64,000 bases of DNA from Ryuthela nishihirai (lineage: Eukaryota; Arthropoda; Arachnida; Araneae; Heptathelidae), in NCBI GenBank assembly GCA_038380435.1, contig JAWZYU010000025.1, positions 46,260,691 to 46,324,690 on the forward strand. The letters run 5' to 3'. Positions 34,595 through 46,400 of the stretch are shown here, in pieces. The notes under the pieces were generated by a model, which made no database searches, had not been told where the DNA came from, and saw only the letters and a program-made list of their open reading frames with translations. A program made the position numbers and the translations under genes. Each line of letters opens with the position of its first letter. Positions within the stretch are counted from its first letter, which is position 1.

Positions 34595-35439
34595 CTACAT
34601 GAGAGAAGTAGGGTTGCTGGTCAAACTTTTTCTGGTGTTATATTTCCACATGTAACCTGTTAAATACTGCCACCACGTTATCCCGATTGGGATCCAGGAC
34701 TCTTAGCTGGAATTAGAGCATAAAGACTTTGTCTTGATCTACTACACAAAGTGTCCCCTTATTGAAAAGGGCCGTGCCAAGGGCGTAAATGTTGAGATCA
34801 TTCCGAAAGTGGGACTTGATTAATTTGTGTAATTGTTTGAGCATTGAATTGTTAATAAATGTTTTATTGTAATACCAACTGTGAGATTAATTTAATTTAC
34901 CCATTGTACTAAGTGAAATATCTAGGAATTCAAAGATTTGAATTAACGGTCTGGCTTACATATCTAGGCTGAGTAAATGTGATATAACGATTAAAAGACA
35001 CAACGCAAATGCATACTTATTTTGGGGGGTCTAAATCCTTCGATATCCCCCTAGTTCTCACTACCCCATCAACTAGATCTGGTGGGGTGTAGAACAGAAA
35101 CACTGATTCTCCACACGTCGCGAATATAACAAAACAATCAACGGGCCGCACCAACACTATCACAAATTTTGCAATCGCAACACGCATACCGCTAATGATA
35201 AGTAAAAATGACCACATTCAATTTTAGACCCATCACGTGATCAGATTCCGCCTCCTATCACCTTCTCTATTTCTGTGGTGTCGACTGATACGAGGAAAAA
35301 TCGTATGTTTCGTGTAAAACAAAATTTTACTTGTACATATTGTAACAATTCAAAGAAATTGCATAATTCATAAGCGCATAAAATGATATCACCTATAAAT
35401 CGTTCACGTGCCAGAAAAATTTTTGAACGTGCTACCTCT

Positions 35440-35860
35440 GGCACGAGTGCCATAGGTTCGCCACCACTGGTCTACGACACTCCCCCCTTCACAGGCTTTC
35501 ATTCGACACATAGCTCGTTATTTTTCGCACTTGCATTCAGGAGATATAGGGGAATAATCATTTTCATTTCCCTCGCTTTTTAGGGGGAGGAAGCATGGGG
35601 GTTCAATATTTCGTAGCCCACGACATTCCCCGAGTCAGAAGCTTTCATGCGACGGATAGCTTGTTACTTTCGGCATTAGCGTTCTCGACATATATCTGAA
35701 GAATATTTTTCACATTTCCCTTTTTTAGAAAGGAAGAGAGCATGCCGAGTGTCATTATTTTACAGCCAATGGCATTCCCCGCGTCATAAGCTTTCATTTG
35801 ACAAATAACTCATTAAGTTTCACCATCGCGTTCGAAAGGTATGGTGCAACAAAGTTATAT
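35440..35860 (-). repeat. Dispersed repeat with about 155 bp internal period
   Basis: Three diverged units share, on minus, GTCgnATGAAAGCtTnTGAc followed by GGGGAATGyC and AATGAAAATnATTnTtCc. Units start near 35500, 35640 and 35790. The same family occurs in the opposite orientation at 41215-42110. No coding is seen. Confidence 0.7.
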
Positions 35861-36261
35861 CAATTCCACAAACGGACAAACAAAACAACTGGCAAATATC
35901 AAAACCAAAAGGAATAGGAAGATAGGCAATTAAAAATGAAAGAAAAAAAAATGAGATATCAATGTTGTTTACTTCTCAACAGCCAAAGTGGGTTCAAAGA
36001 AAGTTAAAAATGCAAGCACTCTTATAAACATAAAAAGGGAGCAAAAGATATACAGATTGTCTGTAAAACTAGTAATGTTTTATTCTTCCAAATCTCAAAC
36101 TGAGCCTTCTCTTCTGTCGACTCTTTCAAAGATCCCTCCCCCCCCCCCCAATGATTCCCCAGTGACCAATCAGAAGCACGGAACCAAAAGAGACCTCATC
36201 GAGGAATACGCCTTCTAGCTGCCTCTCAATATTTCTCAATTCTCCAACGTTCAATAAATTG

Positions 36262-36420
36262 TTGGTCGAACAAATTTCCGTTTGCAACAAAATTCCGTTT
36301 CGTAAAATATGCGTCGAACAAATTTCTGTTTCGAACAAAATTCCGGTTCAAACAAATTTCCATCGAACAAAATTCCGTTGAACAACAAATTTCCGTTTCG
36401 AACAAACTTCCGTCGAATGT
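36262..36420. repeat. Degenerate short tandem repeat, unit about 17-20 bp
   Basis: Units of the form CGAACAAATTTCCGTTT recur about eight times with changes (for example TCGAACAAAATTCCGTT). On the minus strand the frame reads repeated NGNLF/FEPEF-like peptides, an effect of the repeat and not evidence for a gene. Confidence 0.75.
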
Positions 36421-36975
36421 TTTCGTCGAAAAAATTACATCCAACCGTATTGAACATTGTTGTACATGCACTTTTTTCCATTTTAACATTTTTGTACATC
36501 GAACTTTACTGCATTTGAACATTTTTGTATCGGGCAATAAGAATTTGGATATTTTTTAAGTTCTTATTGTCCTGGATGCTTTGCTGTTTAAAAGGGGATA
36601 TTTTAATCTAAAGCAATTATTATACGACGAATAGCACATGAAAGACATTCAAAACCTTTGATTCAGATTTGAAATATATGAATAAAAAGTTATGAATTAT
36701 AAGCGGAAATATGAATTATAATATATAATTATAATTATGAATTATAAGCGGAAATATGGTTCTTCAAGCCTTATTGAATTTCAGCTATTAAATATAGAAG
36801 AGGTATTCAGATTTTAAATATTATTATTTGTTTATAAAATTAAAAAAGGGTTAATTCTAGGAAGTAACATTAGTAAACAACACTAAAATAGTGGAAAATA
36901 AAAATTTTATCATTCCAAAAACTAAAACATACATCTTTAAAACATGTTATGAATACGAATTCATTACGAATTTAA

Positions 36976-39900
36976 ACATCATCATCATCATCATCATCCT
37001 CAAGCAGCCATGGGTTACGGAGGTCCAACCAGACCGTGCAATTTAGTTCTCCAAGCAAGTCTATCCTGAGCTACATCTACTGCATCTGGCCACTGCACGC
37101 CAATTCTAACAAGGTCCTGTTTGACATTGTCTGCCCACCGCATCCTAGGTCTCCCCTTCTTTCTGAGGCCTTTAGGCACACTGTTAATAACCCTATTCGC
37201 CAATCTATAATTATTCATACGGGCAACATGGCCAAACCAACGGAGTCTCTCTCTGCAAAATATGCAGCTTAAAGGAGGTTGCAAACTCCTTTGCCTAACC
37301 TCATCATTAGTTACAAAGTTGAACCACCTAATGCCCAAGATACTGCGTAAGCATCTAGAATCAAAAGCATCTAGTTTTTCGTCACTTTAGTTTTCTCTCT
37401 GTTTATAACCAAACCTACTCTACTACCAGTCTCATCAACAGCTCGAATGAAAGAGTTCTTCTCATCAACATCATTTGCCAAAAGAGCTAAATCATCAACA
37501 TAATCTAAATCAGAAATTTTCGTATCTCCAGCCCATTTAAGGCCAAAATCTTTCCCGTGAAGTGAATTTCGCATAACATAATCAATAACCAAGCTAAAGA
37601 GAAAAGGAGACAAAATGCACCCTTGTCGAACACCAGAAGTAATGCTAAACCAATTGCTAGAAGCCTTACCAACTCTCACACACGACTCAGTGTTATTATA
37701 GAGAGCTTTCATTATCTTAACTAACTTGTCTGGTATACAATATGATCTCACAATCAACCACAAATTATGACGATCAACAGAGTCGAAAGCCTTTTTGAAA
37801 TCAACAAAGCTAGCAACCAAAGGTTTCTGAAACTCTAAACATTTCTCAAGAATCTGCCTAAGTGAAAATATCTGATCCACACGTCCCCTACATCTTCTGA
37901 ATCCACATTGCTCATCACGCAATTGACTGTCAACCGGATTCTTAATTCTATTAAGCACAATCATGGAAAGAACTTTACCTGGAACAGAGAGTAGACTGAT
38001 ACCCCTATAGTTATCACAAGAACTGCGATCACCTTTTTTGAAAATAGGGATAACAGTAGCTCTGGTAAAATCCTTAGGAACCATGCCTTTATCATAAAAG
38101 ATATTCAGAATTTCAGTCATCCAAGTGGTAAACGAAACATTCCCAGCTCTAAGCATTTCGGTAGTAATTTCATCTACCCCTGGGGATTTATGTAGTTTAA
38201 GTTTAGAAACAGTTACAATAACTTCAGATTGTGTTATAGGGCCAACATTAAAGCCACCAATGCATCTATCATCATTGCAAACAATGGGAATAGAACTAAC
38301 CGCATTGTTTAGAACATCACTGAAATGCTCAGCCCACCTAGCCATGACAGAATCCTCACCTTCTATAACCTTACCTTGTTTATCCTTCAATCCCTGTATA
38401 CCTGTCCGTTTTCTACCACCAAAAACAATAACTATCTGGTACAGCTCTCTGCTGTTGTGCTGTCTAACTGCTTCCTCGGCTTTGTCAGCCAAACCATCAA
38501 GCCAAAGATTCTTATCAGCAGCTAACTGATCTTTTATACGTTTATTAAGTTCTCTGTAATGCTTTCTATTAGGACTAGTAGGGTATTGATTAAGGACATT
38601 CCTGCAGTTCTTTCTTTCCGAAATAAGCTCAAGTGCCTTATCACTCAGATAATTCTGTCTCTTCTGCTCCTTTTTTCCTAAAAGCGTACTGTTAGTGTCC
38701 AAAAAAGCCTGTTTAAAATTATCCCATTCTTCCTCAACTTCAGTAGTAAGCATACCATGACTGTCATAATGACTAAGTAACCTATCGTGGTAAGCTTTGG
38801 CTATAACTGAATCTTTCAGAGCTTCAGTCTCAATTTTTCTTCTTTCAAATTTTTTAACCCTAGCACAACACTTTTTAAGTTTAAGTTGCAACACACTTTT
38901 AACAAGGTAATGATCAGATCCAATTTCAGCTCCCCTATATGCCCTGGTATTCTTAACAAAACTAGCTCATTTGCTGTTAATTAATATGTAATCAATCATA
39001 TTCTTATGCAGCCCATCAGGTGAAACCCATGTGTACTTATGTATGTCGCGGTGTTTTTAATAAGTGTTAGTTATTCTGAATCCATTGAGTTTACTTACCT
39101 GTAGGAGACGTTGCCCATTGCCATTGCAGCTACCAATACCAAAAGGGCCTATTACTCCTCCCCAAAGGTCAGAGTCAGTACCAACTTTGGCATTGAAGTC
39201 ACCTAGAACAAGGGTAATATCTCCTTTCTTGACAGAATTCAAAATATCCTGAAGTTGCTCATAAAACCTATCCTTCTCATCCTCATCGGCATCCTCAGTG
39301 GGGGCATAACAGCAGATAACATTCAAGTCTTTAACGCTTGTCTGAAATTTTGCTGTAAGAAACCTTTCATTAATGCACTCATATCCAAGAAGAGCATCGC
39401 TAGCGTGTCTGCTGAGAAGCAGACCCACGCCTTGGTGATGCTTATTGTCGTCCCTCCCTGAAAAGAGAAATTTAAGATTATTTTTAAGAATCTGACCTTT
39501 ATCTGTCCATCTGGTCTCTTGCAAGCCGAGAATATCTAAATTATAATGGTGGAATTCTTGTGTGAGGACATCAAGAGAAAAAGCTCTGTGCAGAGTCCTC
39601 ACATACCAACTACCTATGGAGAGAAAATGGTTAGTGGGATGTTTAAAGAAACTATGTTTATTGAGAGAGGGAATGCCGACAATATCAAACAGCCCCCTAA
39701 TCGCAGACATGGGGCAAAGACCCGTTCCCCCACTACTAAAGGCTGAAGCCATCTACACTGGAAGACTTCCTCCAATGTAGAATTTGACGATGCCAATAGA
39801 AGCAAAGAGTTCAGGTGCCTGCGATGACCTCTGCTCAGGATTATCCACTAGCTGATAAACATATCCTGTGAATCTATTCACTTGGAAAACAAACAAACAG

Positions 39901-40262
39901 AAAACACAGCGGAAGATTTTCCCTCCACAGAAGCCCGCCAGTGCAGCAAAATCGGGATCCATATTCAAGCTCAGAGCCATATATCTGTCCAGTCCAATGG
40001 GTTTATATGGTCAGCACCAGGACCCTGTGTGGTTGACCACTCCTCAGCAGGGTAGAAAAAAAGAAAAGTAGCCATAGTTGTCCAGATCAGTAGGCCACAC
40101 TAATCTGGCAGCTCTCCCCTTCCGTTCACTTCCAGAAGAGAGTATCTCTTTTGAAAGTTACTAACTGTCCGCACCACGAGAAGGCGGGGTCGGACATTAG
40201 GTGCTAGGCCTGGCCGGTTCTATGCATCATCACAGGGGATTGGTGCATAGCTCTCCTTCCAG
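36976..40262 (-). mobile_element. RTE-like LINE (endonuclease plus reverse transcriptase), decayed
   Basis: A near-complete non-LTR retrotransposon read leftwards. The AP-type endonuclease (39057-39752) has LGLQETRW, CCYAPTEDADE and LVLGDFNAKVG, and its C-terminal SDH box lies at about 38920, so it resembles craniofacial development protein 2. The reverse transcriptase (37371-38894, 507 aa) has NYRGISLLSVPGKV, VASFVDFKKAFDSVD at about residues 362-376, GVRQGCILSP at about 421-430 and the catalytic YVDD at about 465-468. A C-terminal part in another frame (37015-37338) reads LRWFGHVARMNN and KGRPRMRWADNV. The two main parts share a frame but are separated by two stops (about 39055 and 38966). 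A deletion with a frameshift lies near 37370. The 3' end is a (CAT)n/(ATG)n microsatellite at 36976-37000, a hallmark of RTE elements. The 5' boundary is a guess. Confidence 0.88.
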
Positions 40263-40689
40263 TGACTACCTATCTACCATTTACAGACCAAGAAACTTTT
40301 AAACGAAAATTTTACGAAATTTTTAAACAACGAAACAAAATATTACTTAAGAAAGAGGTGATAAAACAGATTCTTTTTCAGAATTCACTTGTGTAAAAGT
40401 AACTTTTTTTGTGTTTATTAATGTTTATGAATTTAGTTTTGTTTACTGAGTGGATGTTTTGTATAAAAATATTTAGCATACAGATAAAATTAAACTTAAA
40501 ATTACCGTATGTAAGTTGTCGGACTTGCAAGTCCTTTATTTAACTCTTGAGGGCTTTGATGCAAAAGGTATACAAATTAACGAGTTTTTCAAAAGAATAT
40601 TATGTCATAAAAAGATGCATTTTATTAAATGTATTTTCTTTCGATTACATATTGGAATAGAAGTGTATTTGAAGTTTTCATTGCAGAAT

Positions 40690-41006
40690 ATGGATCCATC
40701 ATTAACCATGGAAGACACGAATGCTGCAGACAATTCAAGTGACAAAAGAGCAGCATCATTAAAGCAATATGCTTCCCATCTTTTGGGGGATTCTCTCTTA
40801 ACCGGAGTTTCGCCTTTGGTGAAAACACGAAGCATATCGAGAAAGCTTCTTAAAACTGTTGCGCTTGTTTTCTGCTTTGTTGGCTTTATCTATCAGACCA
40901 CAGAGTTTATAAACATCATCCTGACATATCCCACAGTTTTGGATGTGCAACTGGTCGTTCCGGAAAACTATATGGTGCCTGCTCTAACCGTTTGCAACAG
41001 TGACAG
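40690..41006 (+). CDS. DEG/ENaC sodium channel, exon with TM1
   Basis: The first exon seen of an amiloride-sensitive (ASIC/pickpocket/ENaC-type) cation channel, a trimeric plasma-membrane channel. From ATG 40690 it encodes a cytosolic N-terminus (MDPSLTMEDTNAADNSSDK...) and TM1 at about residues 59-80 (LLKTVALVFCFVGFIYQTTE). The conserved post-TM1 stretch follows, ending VPENYMVPALTVCNS, where the family has FPAVTICN. The donor is GACAG|GTAAAA at 41007 and the exon ends in phase 2. TTTCATTGCAG ends just upstream at 40686, so the exon probably begins at 40687 after a 5' UTR intron. Another in-frame ATG at 40708 is a possible start. Four more exons continue in phase. Confidence 0.88.
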
Positions 41007-41214
41007 GTAAAATAATCTTTTAGTGAATTCTTTCGTGTTTTGCCCTAGATAGTCTCAGACAGCAATTATGTTTCAAAACTACAATTCTCGGGCAGAGCAG
41101 AGGAAGGGTTTATTCAATTGTTAAAGAATGAATAATATACTTTTTACCTATCTTCCTATTGTCTTTCGTTCGTCAATTGTCGGTTTGTCAGTTTTTCGGT
41201 TTTTGGATTTGTCA

Positions 41215-42110
41215 AAACAGTTGTTCCACCATATCTTTCGAACGCAAAGGTGAAATTTAATGATTTGTGTCAAATGAATGAATGCTTACGAGGCGGAATA
41301 TCATAGGCTATAAAAAACTGATCCCCTTTGCTATCTTTCCCCCTTAAAAAGGGGGGGCGGGGGTGGCTCAGTCGGTAGCGCGCCTGGCTCGTAATCTGTA
41401 GTTCCCAGGTTCGAGTCCCAGCTGGGTCAGCGTTGAGACTTGTCTCCGCAAAACTCTCCGCCCTGCCCACGGTCAGTAGGGGACACCGATGGGCTTGGAA
41501 AGGCCGCCGTCCGTTGGATGGGACGTTAAGCAGTGGCCCCGTGTGTGGGAGAGCCATACCCTGTGCACGTTAAAGAACACGCTGGATGGCCTTGACGGGA
41601 GGCTACCATCTGTTTCCCAGCAGCTGTTCCAGTGGGTCCCCTCCCCCAACCTTCTCTGAGCCTTCGGGGTCCATGTGACCTAGCCATTAGCCCGTGGTGT
41701 GCAAAAAAGTGCCGCTCAGAGGTAAAAACAACCCAACCTTTAAAAAGGGGGAGATATGAAAACGACTGTTCCGTTACATCTTCGGAAGCGATATGGTCAA
41801 ATAAAAGCTTGTGACATGCGGAATGTTAGAGGCTAAATTATTACATTCCCCCTGTTTCTTCCTCCTACAAAAGAAGAAATATGAAAATGATTGTTACGGT
41901 ATATTTTCAGAATGCGAGAGTCTACAGTTACGAGGTCGGTGTCTAATGAAAGTTCATATAAAGACCGTCGTAGACTATTTCATATTTTACCCTCCCCAAA
42001 ATTCTCCCCCCCCCCCAAAAAAAAGGGTGTGAGTTTTAGCAAGTTATATTCTAATTAAAGCTTGTGATATCTCGAATATCATTGGCTATTTTAAACACGA
42101 CTCCAAAAAC
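41215..42110 (+). repeat. Dispersed about 155 bp-period repeat, plus orientation
   Basis: This is the same family as 35440-35860. It shows CCATATCTTTCGAACGCAAA, GTGTCAAATGAATGAATGCT and later GTCAAATAAAAGCTTGTGAC, GCGGAATGTTAGAGGCTAAA and TTAAAGCTTGTGATATCTCG. The SINE-1 at 41356-41739 is inserted in it. Confidence 0.65.
41356..41739 (+). mobile_element. SINE-1, full-length copy
   Basis: Intact head (GGGGTGGCTCAGTCGGTAGC, GGTTCGAGTCCCAGC), body and AACCCAACC tail in plus orientation, sense to the channel gene. A perfect 12 bp duplication TTAAAAAGGGGG flanks it at 41344-41355 and 41740-41751. Confidence 0.93.
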
Positions 42111-42339
42111 AGGGGGAGGAAAAATGAGGTCGATATTTACGAGTCATATATCATATGACAGTTTCTGAAGGTAGGTGTTTTTAGTATTGAAATATAAATA
42201 AATTAAAAAAATACCCATCTTTCTAAAAAGTAGGAAATAAAACTAAAGCACATCGATGGTGCAATCAGTCCTCAGTAAGTATTAACTTCAATGGAATATA
42301 GGGGGCCGATTTGCTTACTCAACAAGATTGTCGGCGCCT

Positions 42340-42530
42340 TAAAGAAATTACAGAAGGAAAAAGGTTTCAAGTTTGTATGGGTCAAGGACTCAAAATTTTA
42401 GGTAAGGAAAACTGAAACATCTAGAGTGATGAGGATTAGAGATAGCGATGACTTAACCAAACAAATTAAAGATATCCAACAACAAAATGAAAGACTTATG
42501 ACAGAAAAGTCTGGATTAGTGAGAAAGTGA
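42340..42530 (+). pseudogene. Fragment of a retroelement ORF1-like (FP-type) protein
   Basis: The plus frame from about 42363 reads GFKFVWVKDSKF, a TAG, then VRKTETSRVMRIRDSDDL and a coiled-coil tail TKQIKDIQQQNERLMTEK ending in a stop at 42529. The F-x-F-V-W-h-+-D-x-x-h-h-h-R-K and I-x-x-x-D-D-L pattern is the C-terminal domain of ORF1/FP-like gag proteins found in several insect and spider LINEs. Only about 55 residues remain. No polymerase follows. Confidence 0.5.
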
Positions 42531-42534
42531 CAAA

Positions 42535-43930
42535 AATCTTCATTTGACTGAGCTCAATAGATGGAAACTTTCCTGGCAAAATGTGCTTCAACTAGGTTGC
42601 CAAGTTTTCATTTTGCCAACAAAGGACATTTAGGAATGAATATTTTAGAAAAGATATTTAGAAATGTAAATACTGTATAATAGTGCACTGAATGTTTGTT
42701 TTACAATGAAATACTAATAAGACATATTAACAAGCGATTTAGTCAGCAGTGCTTAGCTCATTGTAATGTCTTTTTCATTTTAACTAAGAACCCAATGGTC
42801 TCCGGCTCAATACCAGCCTCCCTCATAATAGTTTAATATTTTTCCTAGTCATTTTTTATATTATTTTTTATATTGTATATTTTATATATTTCCCTATCAC
42901 GTTTTTGCAATTCATTGTATAATAAATTAATATATGTAAAAAAATTAATGTTATAAATTAAATATCATACCAAAAAAACTGTTAAAATGATAATTTATGA
43001 CGAGTAATTCAGTTTAAAATAATAAATGTAAATTTATAATTGGAACGGAATTGAAAAATATAATTGACCAATATATTACACGTATTTTTCACGAATATTT
43101 TTTTAAAATACCACTAAAACGGAAAGCAAAAATGCATACATATATATACACATGTATATAAGTAATTATTGTAAATAAAAAAAAATAAATACCCCCTCAA
43201 TCAGCTGCTTGCCACAGAGGTCTGACAGGAGCCTGTCAGTTTATATGCCAAAGTAGAAGGTCTTTGAGGATGGCAGGACCTCAGCAGAAAAACAACACAC
43301 ACAACCATCCCTTACCCGGGGCTCGAACCCAGGTCCCTCAGATCAGCAGCCAAGCGTGCTAACCACTCGGCCATGGTAGGGAATGAAAAATACTGAATTG
43401 AAGTAGACAGGACCAGAATGCCTTTCGGAGTTTGTTTAAATTTTGTTAAATAATGCGTTTGAGAATGGCTTAAAGAAAGGAATTTATCCATTATGGAACT
43501 TCTTTTCAATCCGATTCGTTTGCAGTCAGAGCCGGATTGGACTTTTTGAGACCCTAGCTATGTCAAGTTTGAGGCCCCATAAATTCGAAAGTCGTAATTT
43601 ATATATTTATCATTCTGACTATTCTACTTTAAAAAATATACATGAAATTGGTGTAGTAAAACATTTATTATATAATTTATGATTCTATTTATAACTACTA
43701 ACACAAATTCACAACTTCTATACAATAGAACTTGTACTGCATTCTTTTTGAGCCCCCCCCTCCCCCATAATCGTGAGGCCCTAAGCTGTAGCTTAGTTAG
43801 TTATGCGTAAGTCCGGCCATGGTTTCAGCTCAATATCAGGCATTTCCCCGAAATTTTTTTCCTACATCCGGTCCATGCTTGTGCTAGTCAAAATGCCTCA
43901 CCAATGGTTTTAGTCACGGAAACTAGAAAC
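42535..43930. repeat. Long intronic repeat R, copy A
   Basis: Landmarks shared with copies B and C: CTTCATTTGACTGAGCTCAA ... GGTTGCCAAGTTTTCATTTT (42535-42625), TGACGAGTAATTCAGTTTAA (43000), CTGAATTGAAGTAGACAGGA (43393) and CTCAATATCAGGCATTTCCC (43829). It is interrupted by a SINE-2 at 43173-43377. No coding capacity; the type of element is unknown. It lies in the intron between the first two channel exons. Confidence 0.65.
43173..43377 (-). mobile_element. SINE-2, full-length copy
   Basis: On minus the head GGCCGAGTGGTTAGCACGCT and B box GGTTCGAGCCCCGGG are intact, as is the CTGACAGGCTCC/GGAGCCTGTCAG core. The tail is TATTTATTTTTTTTTATTTA. It sits within repeat R copy A, so is younger. Confidence 0.9.
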
Positions 43931-44640
43931 GTTAATACATCTGATGGTATCCATACTATCTTGTGATAGTACTGTGATATCAGTTCGATGGCAACATACT
44001 TATAGAAAATAAATCACATGTATGTTGCTGAAATTGGAAAAACCTTTCCAGTAGTGGCTTGTGGTTCACAATTCGATCCTTCCAAACATTGGTTGGCAGA
44101 TGTGCTGATATTTTGACAAACTCAACAATTCTTGCTATTTTTGTAATGCATCGCAATGTTAGTTAGCGACGAATGATGCCTATAAGATGTTATCCTTAGT
44201 AAACACCGTCTAAGATGATTAGAACAAAACAATGTTTGGAAGGATCTAGTTACGGAACACAAGACAAAACTGGCAATTTTTCCCCAAATTTAAGCAACAT
44301 ACACGGGATTTATTGTCAAGTACGCTGCATCGAATTGATACAGAATTGATGATGGATTCACATCGTATGAAAAAGTGCAGTAAGTGTTATAGGCATCGCT
44401 CGTCTTCCACTACTAGCATTTGGATGGACTCATTATAAAAAAAACAGTCAGAATTGGTGAGTTGGTTCCAAAATCGGTACATCTGAGAAGGATTAGATTG
44501 GATAGATTACTTTGTGGGCCATCAAGCAAAACTGGTGAAATTGTCCGATATATATGCGATTGCAAATAAGTATGCTGCCATCAAACTGTTATGGCAGCAA
44601 CAACGATATTCATAGTATGGATGCCATGAAATATTTTTAG
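43930..44640. repeat. Composite inverted/direct repeat
   Basis: The segment 43960-44092 (landmark CACATGTATGTTGCTGAAAT, CCTTCCAAACATTG) is found in reverse complement at 44228-44355 (CAATGTTTGGAAGGATC, AAGCAACATACACGGGATTT). A third, diverged copy in the second orientation lies at about 44450-44630 (AAGTATGCTGCCATC, CATAGTATGGATGCC). Units are about 130-190 bp. The arrangement resembles a foldback transposon with a partial duplication. Confidence 0.65.
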
Positions 44641-44693
44641 CCATGTAGATGTTTTCTAATTGTATTCATACTAAACAGAATAATAAGGAAAGA

Positions 44694-45145
44694 GTCGGGT
44701 TCTTTTACTTCTGAGTGGCACTATTTTTGCACCCAATGGGCTAAATGGCCAGGACACAAGGATCTTGAGGATTCAGAGAAGGTCAAGGGAAGGGGACTCA
44801 CTGGACAGCTGTTGGGAGAGCTTCTGTCAAGGCCATCCAGCCTGTTCTTTAATATGCAGAGCGTATGGCTCTTCTGCACACAGGGCCATGGCTTTATGTC
44901 CCATCCGATTTCGGGGGTGGGGGGGAAGGTGTTGGCACATTTATTTTTGCTAACTGCATGCCCTCTGTCAGAAAGGAGGCATCAGTGGGCTTGGATGGAA
45001 AGGCCTCCGTCCTTCAGACGAGATGTAGCCAAGGCCTCGTGTACGGATTAACAAAATCAAATCTCAATGTTGACACAAGTGAGACTCGAATCTGGGAAGT
45101 GAAGATTACGAGCCTGGTGTTCTATCAGCTGAGCCACCCCCGCTG
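44694..45145 (-). mobile_element. SINE-1, old copy with about 70 bp internal insertion
   Basis: The tail end, body and tRNA-like head (GAGCCACCCCCGC; B box as GAGACTCGAATCTGGG) are recognisable. An additional segment rich in G (about 44913-44980) is absent from other copies. It also carries GGCATCAGTGGGCTTGGATG in place of the usual cassette. It may represent a subfamily or an ancient recombinant. Confidence 0.75.
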
Positions 45146-45429
45146 CTAATAGTGATGATCAATTGCGTAGATGAGTGCCGTGAACTATGCACAAATCTTT
45201 ATAATTAATTGGTGTTTTACAATTGGGGCAACATTTCATTTCTTCTACTTACTTTATTTCCTGTCTAATAAATCAGGCGCATTTTTTTTTTCTGATGCAT
45301 ATAAAACCTTCTTTTTTGGCATCTCACTATAGTCTGTAGGACACCTCATTGAATACATTTTAAATATAAAATATTAAATGTTTATTTCTTACAGTATTTG
45401 AATGTGTTAATTCTGTTTCTCATTTGCAG

Positions 45430-45553
45430 TTTTAGGAGAAGCGCATTTTGTCAGAAATATCCAGAACTGTGCGAAACTCCAAGCGATATGGCGGATTTCT
45501 GCAAGTCCTACCCTCACTATTGTCGTAGAGGCTTGAATATGACCAATTTTAAG
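45430..45553 (+). CDS. DEG/ENaC sodium channel, exon 2 (extracellular)
   Basis: The acceptor is CATTTGCAG| and the donor AAG|GTTTGT. It starts with one base that completes a Ser codon from the previous exon and ends in phase 0. It encodes FRRSAFCQKYPELCETPSDM, ADFCKSYPHYCRRGLNM and TNFK. Four cysteines in 40 residues fit the variable, disulfide-rich extracellular segment after TM1 (finger/thumb area of ASIC structures). I recognise no motif of the family in it; the assignment rests on splice phase and position between better-matched exons. Intron 1 is 4.4 kb. Confidence 0.75.
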
Positions 45554-45678
45554 GTTTGTTAAAGTTTACGTTAAAAATATTAACTTTTATTGCATTGAAC
45601 ACTAGCGGAGATTAAGGTGGCAGCTGAGAAGCAATAGGAGACCACGAGACTGTGCAGTTGACACTTCAGCAGTTTTCA

Positions 45679-46183
45679 TTGATTATTGGTTGATTACCGA
45701 TTGATAGGTAATTGACTCATTTGATTGGTTAATTAATTGCCAATTCACAGATAACTGACTTATTTGATTAGTTAATTGATTGTCGATTGATAGGTAATTG
45801 ACTCATTTGATTGGTTAACTGATTGCCAATTGATAGGTAATTGACTCATTTGATTGGCTAATTAATTGCCAATTCACAGATAACTGACTTATTTGATTAG
45901 TTAATTGATTGTCGATTGATAGGTAATTGATTCATTTGATTGGTTAAGTGATTGCCAATTGATAGCTAATTGACTCATTTGATTAGTTAATTGATTGTCG
46001 ATTGATAGGTAATTGACTCATTTGATTGGTTAACTGATTGTCGATTGATAGGTAATTTTCTCATCTTATTGGTTAATTGATTGTCGATTGATAGGTAATT
46101 GACTCATCTTATTGGTTAATTGATTGTCAATTGATAGGTAATTGACTCATTTTATTGGTTAATTAATTGCCGATAGATAGGTG
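45679..46183. repeat. 43 bp minisatellite, about 11-12 copies
   Basis: Unit TTGATTGGTTAATTGATTGC plus CAATTGATAGGTAATTGACT and CAT. Variant units carry CAATTCACAGATAACTGACTT in two places about 170 bp apart, which hints at a four-unit higher-order period. It lies 130 bp downstream of the exon at 45430-45553 in the channel gene intron. Confidence 0.9.
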
Positions 46184-46317
46184 TTCGACCCAACTGCTTC
46201 GTTAATTTTCAGCCGAATGAGAGAACTGCTCTCAGCGTCAATTTGCATTTCTGTGTGACGCGACATAAGTGATTTAGTTTAATATAAATAATAAAAAATA
46301 ATATAAATGTCATTAAA

Positions 46318-46400
46318 AGTTAATAATATATATATATATATTAATTATTAATAATATATATATATATTTATATATTAATTATTAATATAAATATTAAATA
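46318..46400. repeat. AT microsatellite, partly palindromic
   Basis: TAATATATATATATATATTA is followed by AATTATTAATAATATATATA and TTTATATATTAATTATTAAT. The self-complementary TA runs may form a cruciform and vary in length. Confidence 0.85.
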
